This document shows positions 22,590 through 35,977 of a stretch of 64,000 bases of DNA, piece after piece; within the stretch, counting starts at the first letter, position 1, and each line of letters begins with the position of its first letter. The notes under the pieces were generated by a model. That model saw nothing but the letters and a program-made list of their open reading frames with translations. It was not told the DNA's origin and made no database searches. This DNA comes from Isoetes taiwanensis (taxonomy: Eukaryota; Streptophyta; Lycopodiopsida; Isoetales; Isoetaceae): positions 6,666,736-6,730,735 of the forward strand of contig JAJEKV010000032.1 of NCBI GenBank assembly GCA_021234155.1. Direction: 5' to 3'. The translations under genes were made by a program, and so were the position numbers.

Positions 22590-25010
22590 CTGACGCCACC
22601 CATGAACGTGTTCCCCTTTTTTTTTCTCCGGGGTTAAGGGACCAGGGGGCGACCTTGAATATAGGGGGCAAAAGTCTGCGAACGATCCAAGCCGTTGAAA
22701 TGGCACATAAGGAATGCCACGATCGAGGGAAGTCATATTCTTCCATGTTTGCCACAACAGCAGGTTCAATTTCCCAAAAATATCTTTTGATCTCATCTGT
22801 TTCATCGACTGGTAGACTGTTGAAATATGTACACAGAAATTTTACAATATCTTTAGCATGCCTCAGTTGCACACCATTGGGTTTGAGTTGTTCCTTACTT
22901 AGCAGCCTTTTGATAACAGCACCTGCACCATCATGTTCACCTTTACCATGAGCAGTGGCAAAGTAGTTCCACACTATTTCCTTGTCATTGATTGTGAAGT
23001 ACCTACCTAAGAAAAAAAAAGGTTTTCTGACTTGAATTGTGATGAGCAGCCATCACTCCAAACCCAATGCTTCTCATACTCTATTTCATGTTCCTTAAGC
23101 CATGCAACATGCTTTTGTAGGCAGTGTTCCACAAATAATGAGTCATGCACTTTATCATCAGAAATGTAAAAGTGAGTCTCTTTTATGATCTTCCTACCAT
23201 TGTTGAGTCTATTCCCGACCGCTCCAATCTTTTTTTTTTTTCTTCTTTGGACAGGTCTTCTTTCATGCGCATTGGGAACATGAATATCAAAGCACTTTTA
23301 TCATGTCTATATGTTATGTGAACAAGTATAGAAACTTGTTCTCAGTATGCAAAGTCATTGACCGGGGCTCATTCTCGGATCTTGATGCTGTAATTTTCTC
23401 GCAAAGTCAATAATGATACAATTGTATCTTCTGGAAATGATGACACACACTGTTTAAACTGATTGGCCTGCCAATGTGCTATGTAATTGTGTGGAACAAA
23501 ATCTGATATTACCTTCTTCACTTCCTCTTGAAACTCTTTGGGACTTCTCTCCTTCTGTACTAATCTCAAGACAGGTTTGTACCTCAAAGCCTTTCTTGGA
23601 TCCCCTCAATTCTCCTCGTCCCGTCCATTGTGTTGCTTTTCAAATGTCTTCCAAGTAACTAGTACTGAACCCGTGCCATCCATTTCCTGTGGACATTTTC
23701 TAATTCTATCCAACCCACATTTTTTACAACCCAACATCAAGCAGTTATGATCAAACCACTCCTCATCATCACCTTTGCTGCAGACCACTTGTCTCCATAA
23801 ATCACTGGTGCACTTGATTGTATGCTCCTTGGCTGCACATTCTGGGCCAGGGCCACAAATCTCACAGTGGCAGTTGCAATTGTCATGAACGCCACCCAAT
23901 TTTCTCAGGCTGTTCAATCCCTGCATGATGTATTCAAATTTCAAGTGGTAAATGCAACAGCATGTATGCCTCTCACGCATCCTCCTTACAAAACTCGGTT
24001 TCAACCTCTCAAAAGTCTGCAACGCAATTTTGATATGAGGATTCTCCTCTCTAAACCTGAGGTAGAATTGCAACTGCAGGGAAATCGTGTGAATGCCAAA
24101 TAAATGCTACATATAATGAACCCTACAATATAGGATGAATACTTACTTGGCTGACTTCAAGAAGGTGAATTGGATGTTCCATCTTTATTCCTGTCTCTGA
24201 TACTTCCTCATGTCTTTCTTGTATGGAGAAACTCTTGTATTTTCTCGTCGTAACTTGATAAATGCCTTTCTATTGTGATCTAACATGCTATCCATCCGCT
24301 TCCTCCTCCCGAACATTGACCAAGGTCCTTCCCCTTTGTTAGCTTGCACCCTTCTTTGAAAAGCATTTGAAATTGTTTTTCCGGGGATGCCTTGAGCAAT
24401 AATCTGGCCACTTCGCTTGATTCAATGGCTTGACACCATTTGTACCGGCCGCCATTATCGTGGTGGACTTCCTTGCACGAAGCATGTCATGATTCCTCTC
24501 AAACTTATGTTCTTGCATTGTTTCCTTCAAATTCTTCACCATTTGCTCGGCCATAGTAACCTGCTTAGATTTCTTTATAGAAGCAACTGGTAAATCCCTT
24601 GCCCTCCAAAGAAGACTGTCAAGGATGCGGCCTTTGTCATTGTCATCAACATTTGTACTAATTTGGTTGAATACTTCATAAATTTCTCCTGAAATTTCTC
24701 TTTATTCTCATGGTCACTCGCCTCAATTTCTTATTCTTCTTTGAAGGCTTAATCTTTAGAAGGGGAATTCTTCTTCATTGCTACCTTCTTTGCATACAAT
24801 CGCCGCCTCGATCTCTCTTCCTTGCTTTGCATCAATGGCTCAGAATTGAACGGGGAGAGGAATTGGGTTTCATCTATCCGGATTTTTGTATTGCAAAATT
24901 GGTGAGGGCAAATTGTTGAATTTCGGTTCAGGCAATTCTTGGAAACAATTAGTCCCTCCATTTTGCTTGAATTCAAGATGGGTTAGCCCGCCATCCAAGA
25001 AAATGGCGGG
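22590..25010 (-). pseudogene. Degraded DDE-like transposase of a fern/animal-type family
   Basis: Pieces of one long protein lie in order on the minus strand. They are a basic N-terminus (24976-24749, SKEERSRRRLYAKK); a cysteine-rich zinc region (24073-23606: ERHTCCCIYH, then CNCHCEICG, CSKG, CKKCG); WSDGCSSQFKS (about 23010-23060); and FATAHGKGEHDGAGAVIKR (22974-22910). The last two resemble the acidic catalytic motifs of transposases I have seen in ferns, corals and Hydra; I cannot name the superfamily. Frameshifts separate the pieces. The C-terminal end runs in frame into transporter exon 1. No terminal inverted repeats were identified. Confidence 0.6.
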
Positions 25011-27409
25011 CTACATGCATTCATGTTTCCAGCACCAAACATGTTCATGATTCTCTCAGCCTGTCATTTGACGGGCGCGCACCCTACATGTCAATACTTC
25101 AATCACGCACGTCATGTTTAAAACACACCGATTTTAAGCACTTGTAAGCGGCGTCCGGACGGTGATTTCTGCTACCCAGTACCGATTTTGCACCCGTAGA
25201 GCTTATGCAAGACATGATAAAAGCTATGGAAATCGCATGGCCCCCTAATTTTTATAGATGAAATGCGTTTCAGAATGCAATATCTGACCATAATCCCCAA
25301 TATCAGGCCAAAAAAATAGTAAAAAGTCCTTGAAAACAGATTTAAAGCTAAACACTAAATATCTGAAGGATTTCACATTTGAGAACTGATGCAAAGAATT
25401 GTGGCACTACCTTTATACGTAATATTAATATGAAAGCTCTTACAATTGCATTAGCAAATATACAAATCTTTGTAAAGTTACGGGGCAGATCAAAAGTACA
25501 AGAGGAAAGGGTTGACCTCGATAGGTTGTGCTACTAGTTTCATTGAGAACAAGGGGACCCAATGACAGAGTTGAAGAGAAAAGATTACTTAATCAAATTA
25601 ACAAGGTGCTAAAGCACTACGAATTGCTCCAATGCCATGGGCAATGGTGGACATAACATGCTACTGTGCACCATAAATTTTCTTATTTAGGGACCATAAA
25701 ACTACGTAAAAAGTACCCAACGGTGAGCATTGGGTACTTGTATAATGTCTTAATGACTAATAATTATTAATTTAGATGCATTCATTTTGGTCCAGGGGAG
25801 TTCCGACTTTTTTTTTTATGTATAACCTATATGCATGCACGAGGAGGGGTTTTTTTTGACCCATCTACATACGTATATGTTCGGTAGAGAACCATTTTTT
25901 TACAGTTTTGGGCGCTAGCCTAGGTAAAGTCTACTCAAAATGGGTCAAAATTGGCTTCTTAAAAATACGTATATAGAGGGCTTTTTGCACCTCTTGACTG
26001 CAGATGGCATACGTTCTCTTAAATATGAGTGCACTCCCCTTAATCTTGGCCTCCAATATGGAGCATAATAAGAGGATTTTTTTATTTTGTACATTTTTCC
26101 CTCTGGTTTTTAGATAATTTAATGACTGTATTTTGCGAGACATACTAATTGATACATCTAGAGTGCACATACCCTCAAATTTCTTTTAGTGGCAGCTTTC
26201 AATGGTTACACCAATGATTTCAATTCTAAATATCTCAAATCAAACATGCAAACATCGAAGAAAGGTAAATTAGGTTTATTTTGGGGTTATTTGAGCGTTT
26301 TGCTTAGAAATATGCCAATCTGGCTTCACATTAATGCTATGAGATGAAGGCCGAGTCTATGTCGAGGGTAGTTGGCCAAGATTCAATTAGCATAATGGAT
26401 CCCAGAAGCAGATTCTTGCTTTACAGATTATTGCATGGGCGATTTCATAAGGCCAAGACTGGCCGTTTGCACAAAAATGGTAAACTTAGGGCTAATTTGA
26501 TGTACTGCATGTGATTGACTTTTGTATGGCCAAATCAGACCAATGATCCAGCTGCTTGTGTCTATATATTATTATTTAGCAACTTGTGTCCAAGACAAGC
26601 ATCGACTACATCTCTGGGATTAACTGGATTTGTTAGAAGTGGACCTGATACAAACCGGAAACAATGATGTTGAAGCATATCAATCTCTCTGCTATTGGTT
26701 CCAAATCATTTAATAGCATTTATGCCTTTGGCCGAACACATCTTTGTCAAATTATTTGGAGCAATACAAAACCAGGCTTGCATATTCAGGTTTGACCTGA
26801 GTCTTATTGTTGTTAATCATAGTAGCACAATATATTTTTCTTGAAAACGTCATATATAGATGCAGGCTTATATAGCCTCAACATCTTTTTGCTGGTGTAT
26901 ATTCTCACCGGGGTGGGGGGACGTAGGGCAGTGAGAGCCTTTTTTTTACTCCCTAAAACCGTATAATATATGTACAAAATCAACACAATTTAGTACATTG
27001 CCTCAAACCTTATAGCACTTTCGCAAACTTCATTATACACTATATCAAAACTTGTACAATCATACCCCACAAATGAGGATCGCTATCTATGGTATAGATC
27101 GTGGAATAATTTGCAAATATACCCATTCAACAGCTCTCGATGCCTAGAGTCACCCCGTGTGAATATGCATCCAAACCAAAGGGGGTTTCCAACAGGGAAA
27201 AAATTAAGGAACTTCTATATTCAAAATGGTGAAATAGACTTGGCTAAAGTATGCCTAAACTTGAGGTGAAAGCTTCTAATGTTTAGCTAAACTTTCTAAA
27301 TTTTGCCACCTGTACTTTCTTACGTTTGGCTAAACTTTTATTTAAAAAAAAAAATCATCTTTTGACTATTTTGCACTAATTCAAGACCTAAATATTAACT
27401 GACCATAAT

Positions 27410-29395
27410 CTAACATACATAATTATTGATGGCAAGATTCCTTCGTCCCGCAAAAGCAGGGGGGCTGCTTCTCAAAATTGGGGCAAATTGTACACGTGTA
27501 GAAAATGGTAAATCTATCAAGTTGGAGGCCTTTGAGTGGATTCCGGCACTGCCCTAGTGACGATTTTCTTATATAATTCGCTTTGAATCAGTGATCTTCA
27601 CATCGGGGCACGCTGCGCAATGCAATATATTGATCAAATTTAGGATTTTGAAGCTGGGTTTTGGTGAGGAAGAAGGATTGAAGAAGGATTGAAGGTTAGA
27701 TTGACAAAATTAAGCTTGCAAATGGAGGATATGGCAGGCCCGCATCTAAATGGGCGAAATTGTTTGCCCGTTTTTCTTCGAACATTAGATTCTGAGAAGA
27801 GTAAACGAATCAACGAGGTGCTTGATTGTTGCAATCGATATTTCTGTGCTCAGAAACAGATCAAAGAGAAGATTTGTAGGCGAGAATGGAAGACGGATCT
27901 GTTGGCCGTGCTAATTTGGATTGGATTTTTCCTGGGCATCTGTACTCCATTTTGTGACACGATCTGGCTGCATGCAGGATTTGGTCAGAATGTTTCTTCA
28001 CAGAGTGACTTTTTTCATCCTTCTGCATCTTAAGCAACTCACAAAGAGTTATTGCCAGACTGCTGTAGCTTAGGCCCTTAAGGCTTTGTTAGAAATAGAT
28101 TTATCTGTCCCAATTCCAAAAGATTGAAGGCAAAAGAGTAGACCAGAAAATCAAAACCGTGGGGATGCAGTTTTGCCGTCCTATTAAACCTTTCAAGAAT
28201 GCAAAGAATAATTTCCCAGAAGAACAATGACCCAGAAAGAAAAGAATAATTATGTGACCATTTAGAGCATATCTTATAAATGCAGAGGCAGAATAAGGTG
28301 TCAGTCAATCGAAGACAAAAAGCTTAAAAAAAGGCTCGACAAGGTCATAGCTCGGCTCCTCCCCACGGCATTCATGTTGTGTATGTCATTTTTAGCAGAC
28401 GGATTGATAACAGCTTATGCCGATGTATTCTCTCCCATGCAAGGTCTCATAGTTACACAAGCCCAGAATCAAAGTGGATCTTTAACTTGAAGTTAATGCA
28501 AAATAGTTGTGGATTCTGTTCTTAACACAACGGCCAGTAACTCAGTCTGGCAACCCCAGCATAGCGCTCCCGTCATATGCACTCATTTATTTGCCATCGG
28601 CATTTTTATTTGCAAAGGTCGTGAATCAGAATTTACATAGCTTTGTGAATTTTGTGTGTTTCGTGTTTGTAACTATTTTTAATGGAAGGATCTGTGTAAA
28701 CTGATTCACAAAATCATAAGTGAAGAAAGGGAATTATTTGTGTAGGAACCTAGGAACCGAATTCTACCTTGGATTGAAATTGCAGGCCAGGCCCTTAGCG
28801 TTGGATTCAAAAGCACATTCAATTGTTGGGTTGAAATTGCAGGCCAGGTTTTGAAATCACTCCATAATAGATTTCGAAAAACCTTTGCCTCTGGCAATCT
28901 AGAAATTAAAGGAATTTCAAGTATTGATTTTTTCGATCCTTAATTCGTTTATCTTGAATTTATCTTGAACCTATAGTTGCACAAACGTAAATCCGACCTC
29001 TACCTGTGAATTCTCAAGCCCAGCTTGGAAAACTTGATTTCTTTAAAGATCGCTTTCAGATTTCTCCGCTTCTGTTCTGCCTTTGCCAGCTGCATATTTC
29101 CGTCAGTCACCACTCCTATCAGAACAAGTTTTGCCAGCGTCAAAGGCCATATGGCAGTGCCCCATAAGTCAAAGAAAATTAGAGTCCATCTGGAAAGCCA
29201 CCTTGCACATTTCTCTTTACAACAAGTTTTAAGACTTTATGTACTCCAAACATAAAACATATTCAAGAATGTCATTTGCACTACTTAAACTAAAAGAAGC
29301 CCATTATTACTCAGGTAATGCATTGGAACTTAATAATAGGTCCAACCTTACATGTCGTGAACCAAAGAAATGTTGCCGCCGCGATAAATTTCTTG
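27410..29395 (+). mobile_element. 1986 bp segment present only in copy B, possible Helitron-like insertion
   Basis: Copy A joins its flanks at about 6336/6337. The junction can be placed between A and T, and then the segment starts TCTAACATAC and ends TTTCTTG. TC start plus A|T target fits a Helitron, but the end is CTTG, not CTRR, and the stem before it is weak. A deletion in copy A with one-base microhomology is the alternative. One plus-strand frame (27689-28033) has an unrecognised product with a hydrophobic stretch (LLAVLIWIGFFLGIC). Confidence 0.45.
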
Positions 29396-30261
29396 TAAAT
29401 ATAAAGGCTATAGGATAATTTGGCTAAAATACACTAAAACTTGACGTAAAAGCTTCTAAGTTTTGGCTAAACTTTTCAAATTTTGGCAGTTACAGTTTCT
29501 CATGATTAGCTAAAGTCGGACGAAATGGAGGTGGGGCGCGAAATAGACTTGGCTAAAATTTTATTTTTTTAGCCTAAAAAGGACCATAGTTTAGCCAATG
29601 TTTTTCTAAACAAGGCCAAAATCTCGCCATTTAGCTAAGTTTAGCCATTAATTTTTTCCATGGCTTCCCACGGGGTATATTTATAAAGTATTGGATGTAA
29701 TGGTTTGTGTTCCCTCGAATATTAACATGCTTTTGACTTTTATTTTGAACTTTTGAATGTTTAGATAAAAAAAGGAAACAGTGCCCATTCTTGAAGTACC
29801 TAATGTAAGTACTTTGTCAGGTTCCAAAAGTGGATACATGTAGCATATATGCTTATTCCTTGGTGTGTTTTTAGCACAAGCTTGTGAAAAACATGTGATC
29901 TATGTGTTCATGCTAAAGAGATATTTTACTTGAAAAGAGAACTTGTAATTATTTTTATTATTAAAATTGTGTAATGATAGTATCGTCAATGTATTGACTT
30001 TACGTTTACAGTTTTTAGTAGAGAAAACAACGTTATAAGGAACGTGGGGGGCAACACATCTGGAAAGACGAAAATTTGGAAAGACGGACCAAAACTTATG
30101 CTCAAAATCTCAATCTTATGAGTGCGTAAGTACATCAACATAAAATAGGTATAGAAATACAAAACACAAAATATTGTCCTGGTTCATGATGGAACTTTAA
30201 ATATGCATCTCCACATGGCGCACATCACCAAGGACCTGATCTTGTAATGTTTTGGATGCTC

Positions 30262-30540
30262 TCATAATATCTTCACTTCTCTTACAGATAACATCTTAGC
30301 TGGGGTAAAAGTGAAATGCACGTGCGAGTCATTGATTCGAACTGTCCACGATGTCTCACGACTATCTAGCACGTGAGACAAGTCATTTCGAAGGAAGTCT
30401 CGTATATTGGAATCAGATACCGCCTCGGGATTCCAAGATCTATAGACCCTAAAAACGCTCTCCATTACATATTCCAATACATGTGAGTTCTTTTGCTACT
30501 AAAACGCCAATTCGCCAGTGCACAGTGTTATTTGTCATCT
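30262..30540 (-). pseudogene. Broken copy of the 7082-7633 frame
   Basis: This is nearly identical to the copy A frame. An added T in the run around 30452 shifts the frame, and a TGA ends it at 30262 where copy A reads CGA. It shows decay in copy B but does not prove that copy A is functional. Confidence 0.55.
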
Positions 30541-31270
30541 GATAAAAGAGACAAACAATTGGAGGTTAGTCAAAGCACTATATTTTACTCAATAAGTAGA
30601 AACATGTACTCCATCCTCCACCTACCTTTCTCAAAGCACATCCATGGAGACAACGTTCCCTTGGGTAGACTTCAGCAAAAAGAAAGTCATCAATTAGTTG
30701 GATGTAGTGCTTGGTGTGTTTTTAGCACATGATTGTGAAAAATATGTGTTCTATGTGTTCATGCTAAAGAGATATTTTACTTGAAAAGATAAGATAAGGT
30801 ATGAGAATGTGATCATATAGATAGCAAAAATATCATGTTTTTTGAAGCACCAAAGCAAGCATATATGCAAGTAAAATAGCATCAATTCATTAATATTTGC
30901 ATTAAATACAATTGACTAAAGCTTTCTTGTGAGAGGGAATGGATATTTTTGCTATTAGTCTCTTTTATGCAAGTTGTTCCTTTGCTTTATAAATAGAATT
31001 TGTATGCAATTATATTATAACCTATATGCAACTCACAAGGAGGATTCTAGATCCATGCATATTGGATTTTGTGCTAGGAGCATTTGTCTTTCTTCAAGTG
31101 ACTTGATATTATATAAGCAATCTCTGCAGTGCAACTTTACTTATAACACGTATAGTGGTTGTTGGGCTAAACATTGTGTGCATGAATGGCTATATTAAAG
31201 TAGAGATATATGGATAAGTTTGCATTGCCAAGCTAGATGATGGATGCAATTTCTTGTATTTAGGAAAACA

Positions 31271-31298
31271 CTAGAAAAAGTGCCCAGCGTTGTTGGGC
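31271..31298 (-). mobile_element. Helitron-type 3' terminus (minus orientation), copy B
   Basis: This is the copy B equivalent of the terminus at 8363-8390, conserved by duplication: CTAG, the A/T-rich spacer, then the GCCCAGC-GTT-GTTGGGC hairpin as read on the plus strand. Confidence 0.55.
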
Positions 31299-31398
31299 TT
31301 TCTGTCAGGCATGAGCAAATGTTCTCTTGGTGGTAAAAGGGAAAGGAATCTTAATTCTAGAATGTTGTGCAAATGAACATTTAGTGATTGATTAGAAT

Positions 31399-31767
31399 GT
31401 GATATCAATCATCAACCCTTTTAAATTGGGATTTTCCGGTAAGGAAGAAAACTTTTTGGAATTCTTTTTAAATTATTTGGCTAAGGTTTTGATGAGTTTG
31501 GGTGCCCGGAAATTTTTTCGATTTTCCAAAAATCAGACATTTTTTTGTTTGATTTTTGGGCTTTTTATCTTTTTAGTATTCCTATTTGGGCTCCATTACA
31601 ACTGGCGAGGAGGACACATGCAACGATTAATGAAGTGGCCATTTCTTCTGGGTCCCTTTACAGGCTTTGTTATCCTTATTCTCGGCTTATGGCAGGCCCG
31701 ATATTATGAGATAATTTTTGGAATGCATAGATCTGGTTCTAGCATACGATTCTGGCATACTACCTAG
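31399..31767 (+). CDS. Open frame at the Helitron 5' end, unknown product
   Basis: A 122-codon frame begins in the flank 13 bases before the Helitron starts and continues inside it. It has two hydrophobic stretches (FCLIFGLFIFLVFLFGL and PFLLGPFTGFVILILGL), so it could encode a small membrane protein. I do not recognise it. Since it crosses the insertion boundary, its ATG cannot be original to the element. It may be chance, or the tail of a captured exon. Confidence 0.2.
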   Translation: MISIINPFKLGFSGKEENFLEFFLNYLAKVLMSLGARKFFRFSKNQTFFCLIFGLFIFLVFLFGLHYNWRGGHMQRLMKWPFLLGPFTGFVILILGLWQARYYEIIFGMHRSGSSIRFWHTT

Positions 31768-33782
31768 CTTATAGAGCTACCTCAGGTAATTTCTTTGTCT
31801 CAGGTCTTCTGGAGTTTAGTAGATACTCTATCTAGAGATATGTCCATGATTCTCTTATGTCAGTAATCACATCAAAGCATGGTATAGGTGCTGGTAGTGG
31901 AGCTACAACAATAGTGTGTTTTAATATACGCCATTTTCTTAGGTTTCTCATTTATTTGAACCAGCTTCAGTCAGAGCTCAGTCAGAGTTTGGGGCACTGC
32001 AATTCATTCTTGGTGAATTTCGACTCTATACATCTATTGTTCCACAGAAGATGACTTTTTTTTCATATATCATTTCATTTTAAGTTTTCTGTCCATTCGT
32101 TTCCATTCCTATAGCGCAGTCTATCAAAAGAATATCCTACTCAAATGGTGGAGAAGATGTAAAATTTGTTGCTTTCAAATTGAAGTAGCAGAGGTTGCTT
32201 ATGCAGGAATTTATAGATTAGTCTTCCGTGCTCATTATTATCCAGGTTGGATGCATAGGATGCACATGTGATAAGTAGGCTAGAAAATGCAATGACTGCC
32301 TCTGCACTAAAGTTACTTTTTCCTTTGTTGCAGGTGCCTCATACATGCATGCCAATTCTTAACCACTTTAACATCCCAGTCTTTTCCCCAGTAATATGCC
32401 TTATAATTAACATCTGGAGATGGTGATGGTCGGGTTCATGCATTTGTATATATACTAGGACTGCTTTTTACAATAATGCTCTTTGCGACATCTGCATGCT
32501 GAATGATGCTGAAAGCTCTTGCTGAATCTCATCTCTTTGAATCTTTTGTCTTGCAGAGATTTCCATATTCCATTTACAATTGGGGTTCATTCTTAGGATG
32601 CAAACATCGCTGGAACATGATAGGAAACTAACAGATCTCATCTACAATTATATCTCCCTTTAGGCGAATTATCTATTGCTTTAGGAGTCTCTTCATTCTT
32701 CTACTGTGAATGATGCTTTGCCAAGGTTTGTGCTTTTTCATTCAAGCTGGTGTAGAGGTTTTGTTTTTGAATAAAAATGTGCTAGCAAATGGCAGCAATT
32801 TGAATTTGCATTGCAAGAGAAAACGTTATGTTTGTACAAATCTATTATTCTATCAGGCTATGCTTTTAGCATATTTTATCTACGGAACTCTGCTACAAAC
32901 TGGTCAGTCTCCTTAAACACTATTTATGTGTTCGGCCCTTTAGAGATGTTAATTTGTGCTCCACGATGCATGTAATTTCACATCTTGAAATGTTCTCAAA
33001 TAGGGCATAGTTTTGGCTCTCATATTTTGTAGCCCATAATTTTCTGGAACCCATCTGGAGAGTGTAGACTGGAATAAACTCTTGACTCATAGAAAGATAC
33101 GAACCTTCTATTTTCCAAGCTTTTAAATAGATTCCAGGTGGCATTTTTAGAACTTTAATGCCACGTTATCTTCAACTTGGATTGAGGTGGGCTTTAATGC
33201 TATTATTCTTATCTTAAATGATTCTAGTCCTAAATGAAAGTGAAGTCTTAACAGTTGATGTTTATAACAATGCCTGCCTTTTTGCCAGTGGCTTAGAGTG
33301 TAGTCTAAGCATCCACAGTCCATGCTGTAAAACACAAAATGACTGAGCTATGGAAGTACAAACACAAGTAAGCCCTTTGCGCTTCAAATTTGCGAATTAT
33401 CACATGGAAGAGGCTTCCATCTCCGCAACTCTGCGATTTTTTTTAATTAGTCTCCTAAACTGTTACAAGCTTGCAGCATGTCGTTGGCTTACTGTGTGGT
33501 GTGCACCATGTGTGATAAATAAAATGTTTGACAATATTATGAGATTTCATCTTTGTAACTAAAATACAACCTATTAAGATTTTTCTCAGGTGTATTTTGT
33601 GGTTGTCTGATCTGCAAAAGCAAGAATCATAACCGTTAATGGAGCATAGACAATGTGAGATAATCAATGGATTTCAACGGATCGATGTTGCATTTGCAGG
33701 CTGGATAGCTCCAGTACTCTGAACTATTATTTTAATAGACCTTTCCATCTCGATTCTTCCAGTAGTACAAATTCGTTGTATT

Positions 33783-33966
33783 TAAAATTCCATACAGTGC
33801 AGAGGCATTTTATGTGTTCAGACCCTTCTTCATATATGCAAATCCATTAGCATAAAGGCATATACGGATTACCATATTTAAAATTCTATAAAATTCAAAG
33901 GCATTTTATGTTTTAAGACTTTGTTCTTCATATTCTATTCTATTCTTCATATATGCTAATCCATAG
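33783..33966 (+). repeat. Two-copy degenerate tandem repeat inside the Helitron
   Basis: Two copies share ATTTAAAATTC, then AGGCATTTTATG, then TTCTTCATATATGC and AATCCAT, with small indels between them. Confidence 0.6.
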
Positions 33967-34679
33967 ATGTAGTTCGCACATATTTGCAAACTTTTGACGC
34001 TTTGGAGGCTGCATTTACCATTGTCATTGTGATCAGCCAGGCAAGAGTTTTGGTAGGCATTTATATATAGCATTCTCATGTGCATCAAACTAAATTAGAG
34101 GCCCATCTTAACACCTACTAGATATTTAAAACGGATACACTGTATATTTAAAATCGACTGTAGTCATTAGGGTTTTTTTGATATTAAAAAAGGGCCTTCA
34201 AAACATGCCAACTAAGCCAAATGAAGATAAATGAACTACCAATCAGAAATCAGAGCCTGACGGGTCCAGTCAGCAAAATTGTTATAACTAACTCACTGGA
34301 TCACATTTTCTAGCATAACTATTGATAGAAAAGTCCAAATGAGTTTTCGTTTAGTGCAATAGATAGATCTCGTTGAGATCTTTCCAATTTTAGGTGCTTT
34401 GCACATATTTTAACCACTTATGATTGTCAAAACTCCAAAAAATATAGTTTTTACCATTTTTTACTATCTTACGGGGCTAAAAGATATGCAAACCACCCAA
34501 GGTTGGAAAGATCTCAATGAGATCTATCTATTGCACCAAACAAGAGCTCATTTGGACTTTTCTATCAACACTTATGCTAGAAAATGTGATCCAGTGAGTT
34601 AGTTATAACTGTTTTGCTGACTGGATTACCAGTTCTGTTTTCTGATTGGTAGTTCATATAGCTTAGTCAGCAGTTCTTA

Positions 34680-35802
34680 GGCCCTTTTTCCACGGTTGGC
34701 TTAAAATATGGCTGTCTTATAACTATAAGACACCATTTGAGGTGCCATGTCATCTTTGCGACATGTCTTAAAAAAAATACTTTTCCACTGCTCCATTATA
34801 AGAAGTAGCTTATAATAAAAGACATGTCTCATAAAATATGATTTTCCACTACTCTGCAGTGCATGTTTTTCATAGGCACAATTTCACTTTCGCAGAACCA
34901 TTTCTTGATGCATGCAAACTGTTTCAGATAAAGAACCATTGATTTCTTGATGCATGCAAGCTGTTTCAGATAAAGAACTATTGATGAAAACCATCTATTG
35001 CACTGACGAACATTCTTAGCTTCCTATATCAAATCAAATGGACGGACAATTCAATCAGACGGTAATCTATTCAGAGCAAAAGAATTTTTCTATTCATGAA
35101 GGGGAACTTTGTAAAACTGGAATAGGTAATGGCTTGAATAGGTAACTGGAATAGGTAACGGCTTGAATGGTTGTCCCCTCTGCATCAGAAGGGGAAGCCA
35201 GAAGAGATTTGAGGAAGAGATTATGCGGAAGAGATTTGAGGAAGAGATATATGATTCCAGATCTGTTCAACCTCTGCAACACCTATTCAATCCGATTCAA
35301 CGTCGCTGCCCTGTTAAGCTTCGACCTGCCAACAGAATCGAGCAATCCGACCTGTAAGCAATCCGACCTGTTAAGCTTCAACCTGTAAGCAATCCGACCT
35401 GTTAAGCTTCGACCTGTAGCAATCCGACCTGTTAAGCTTCGACCTGTAGCAATCCAACAGAATCGAGCAATCCGACCTCAACCCTAAACCTGTAGCAACC
35501 AATTTCGACCTGCAGTTTCGATTCTGTTCCCGCAATGGCAGTTCCGGCGATTCCACTCCAGCCCTTTTTTTTTTGTGACATCCTAAATTTTACGCAAAGA
35601 AGCACGATGATTGGTTAGGATTACATGTCTTATTTTCTGGCGGGGGGTTTCCTCCGGAAGAAAATAAGACTATGGAGTTGTACGGAATGCCTATGAGACA
35701 TGGCTTATAAATTGCAATGGAAAAACTAGCCTATCTTATATGCTTATGTGGCCCAATAATATTTTGATAAATATAAGACACCCGGGTCGTGGAAAAAGGG
35801 CC
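34680..35802 (+). mobile_element. PIF/Harbinger (Tourist-like) MITE, 1123 bp
   Basis: The terminal inverted repeats are GGCCCTTTTTCCACG at 34680-34694 and its complement ending at 35802. Both are flanked by TTA (34677-34679 and 35803-35805), the three-base target of PIF/Harbinger elements. It is inserted in the right arm of the fold-back. No transposase is encoded; the inside has short tandem repeats (34903-34985, 35290-35470). It is long for a MITE. Confidence 0.85.
35290..35480 (+). repeat. Minisatellite of CAATCCGACCTGTTAAGCTT units
   Basis: The words CAATCCGACCTG, TTAAGCTTC and GACCTGTAGC recur four to five times with small deletions. This lies inside the Harbinger-type MITE. Confidence 0.8.
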
Positions 35803-35977
35803 TTAGAAGGCCCTTTTATGACCTCAAAAAATCCCTAATGTGTAGCTAATTTGTTGAGCTGAGTTTAAATTCCTTCTGAGCACAATTTGGCCCAGAATTC
35901 CCAGTTTAACCATTGTCTCTGTTAACTGATAGTTTTTCATTGCATTTGCAGATTTCTGTCAACGATGTTCTTGCACA

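Larger units (their letters stand above)
34165..35840 (+). mobile_element. Fold-back (long inverted repeat) element, split by a MITE
   Basis: The left arm from 34165 (CATTAGGG, T-run, AAAGGGCCTT, then ACTACCAATCAGAAA) is repeated in inverse order on the right: 34480-34676 and, after the inserted MITE, 35806-35840 ending CCCTAATG. The arms share GATAGATCTCATTGAGATC-type and CTCACTGGATCACATTTTCT segments and total about 200-250 bp each. TGTAG occurs just outside both ends and is a candidate target duplication. No coding sequence. Confidence 0.75.
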
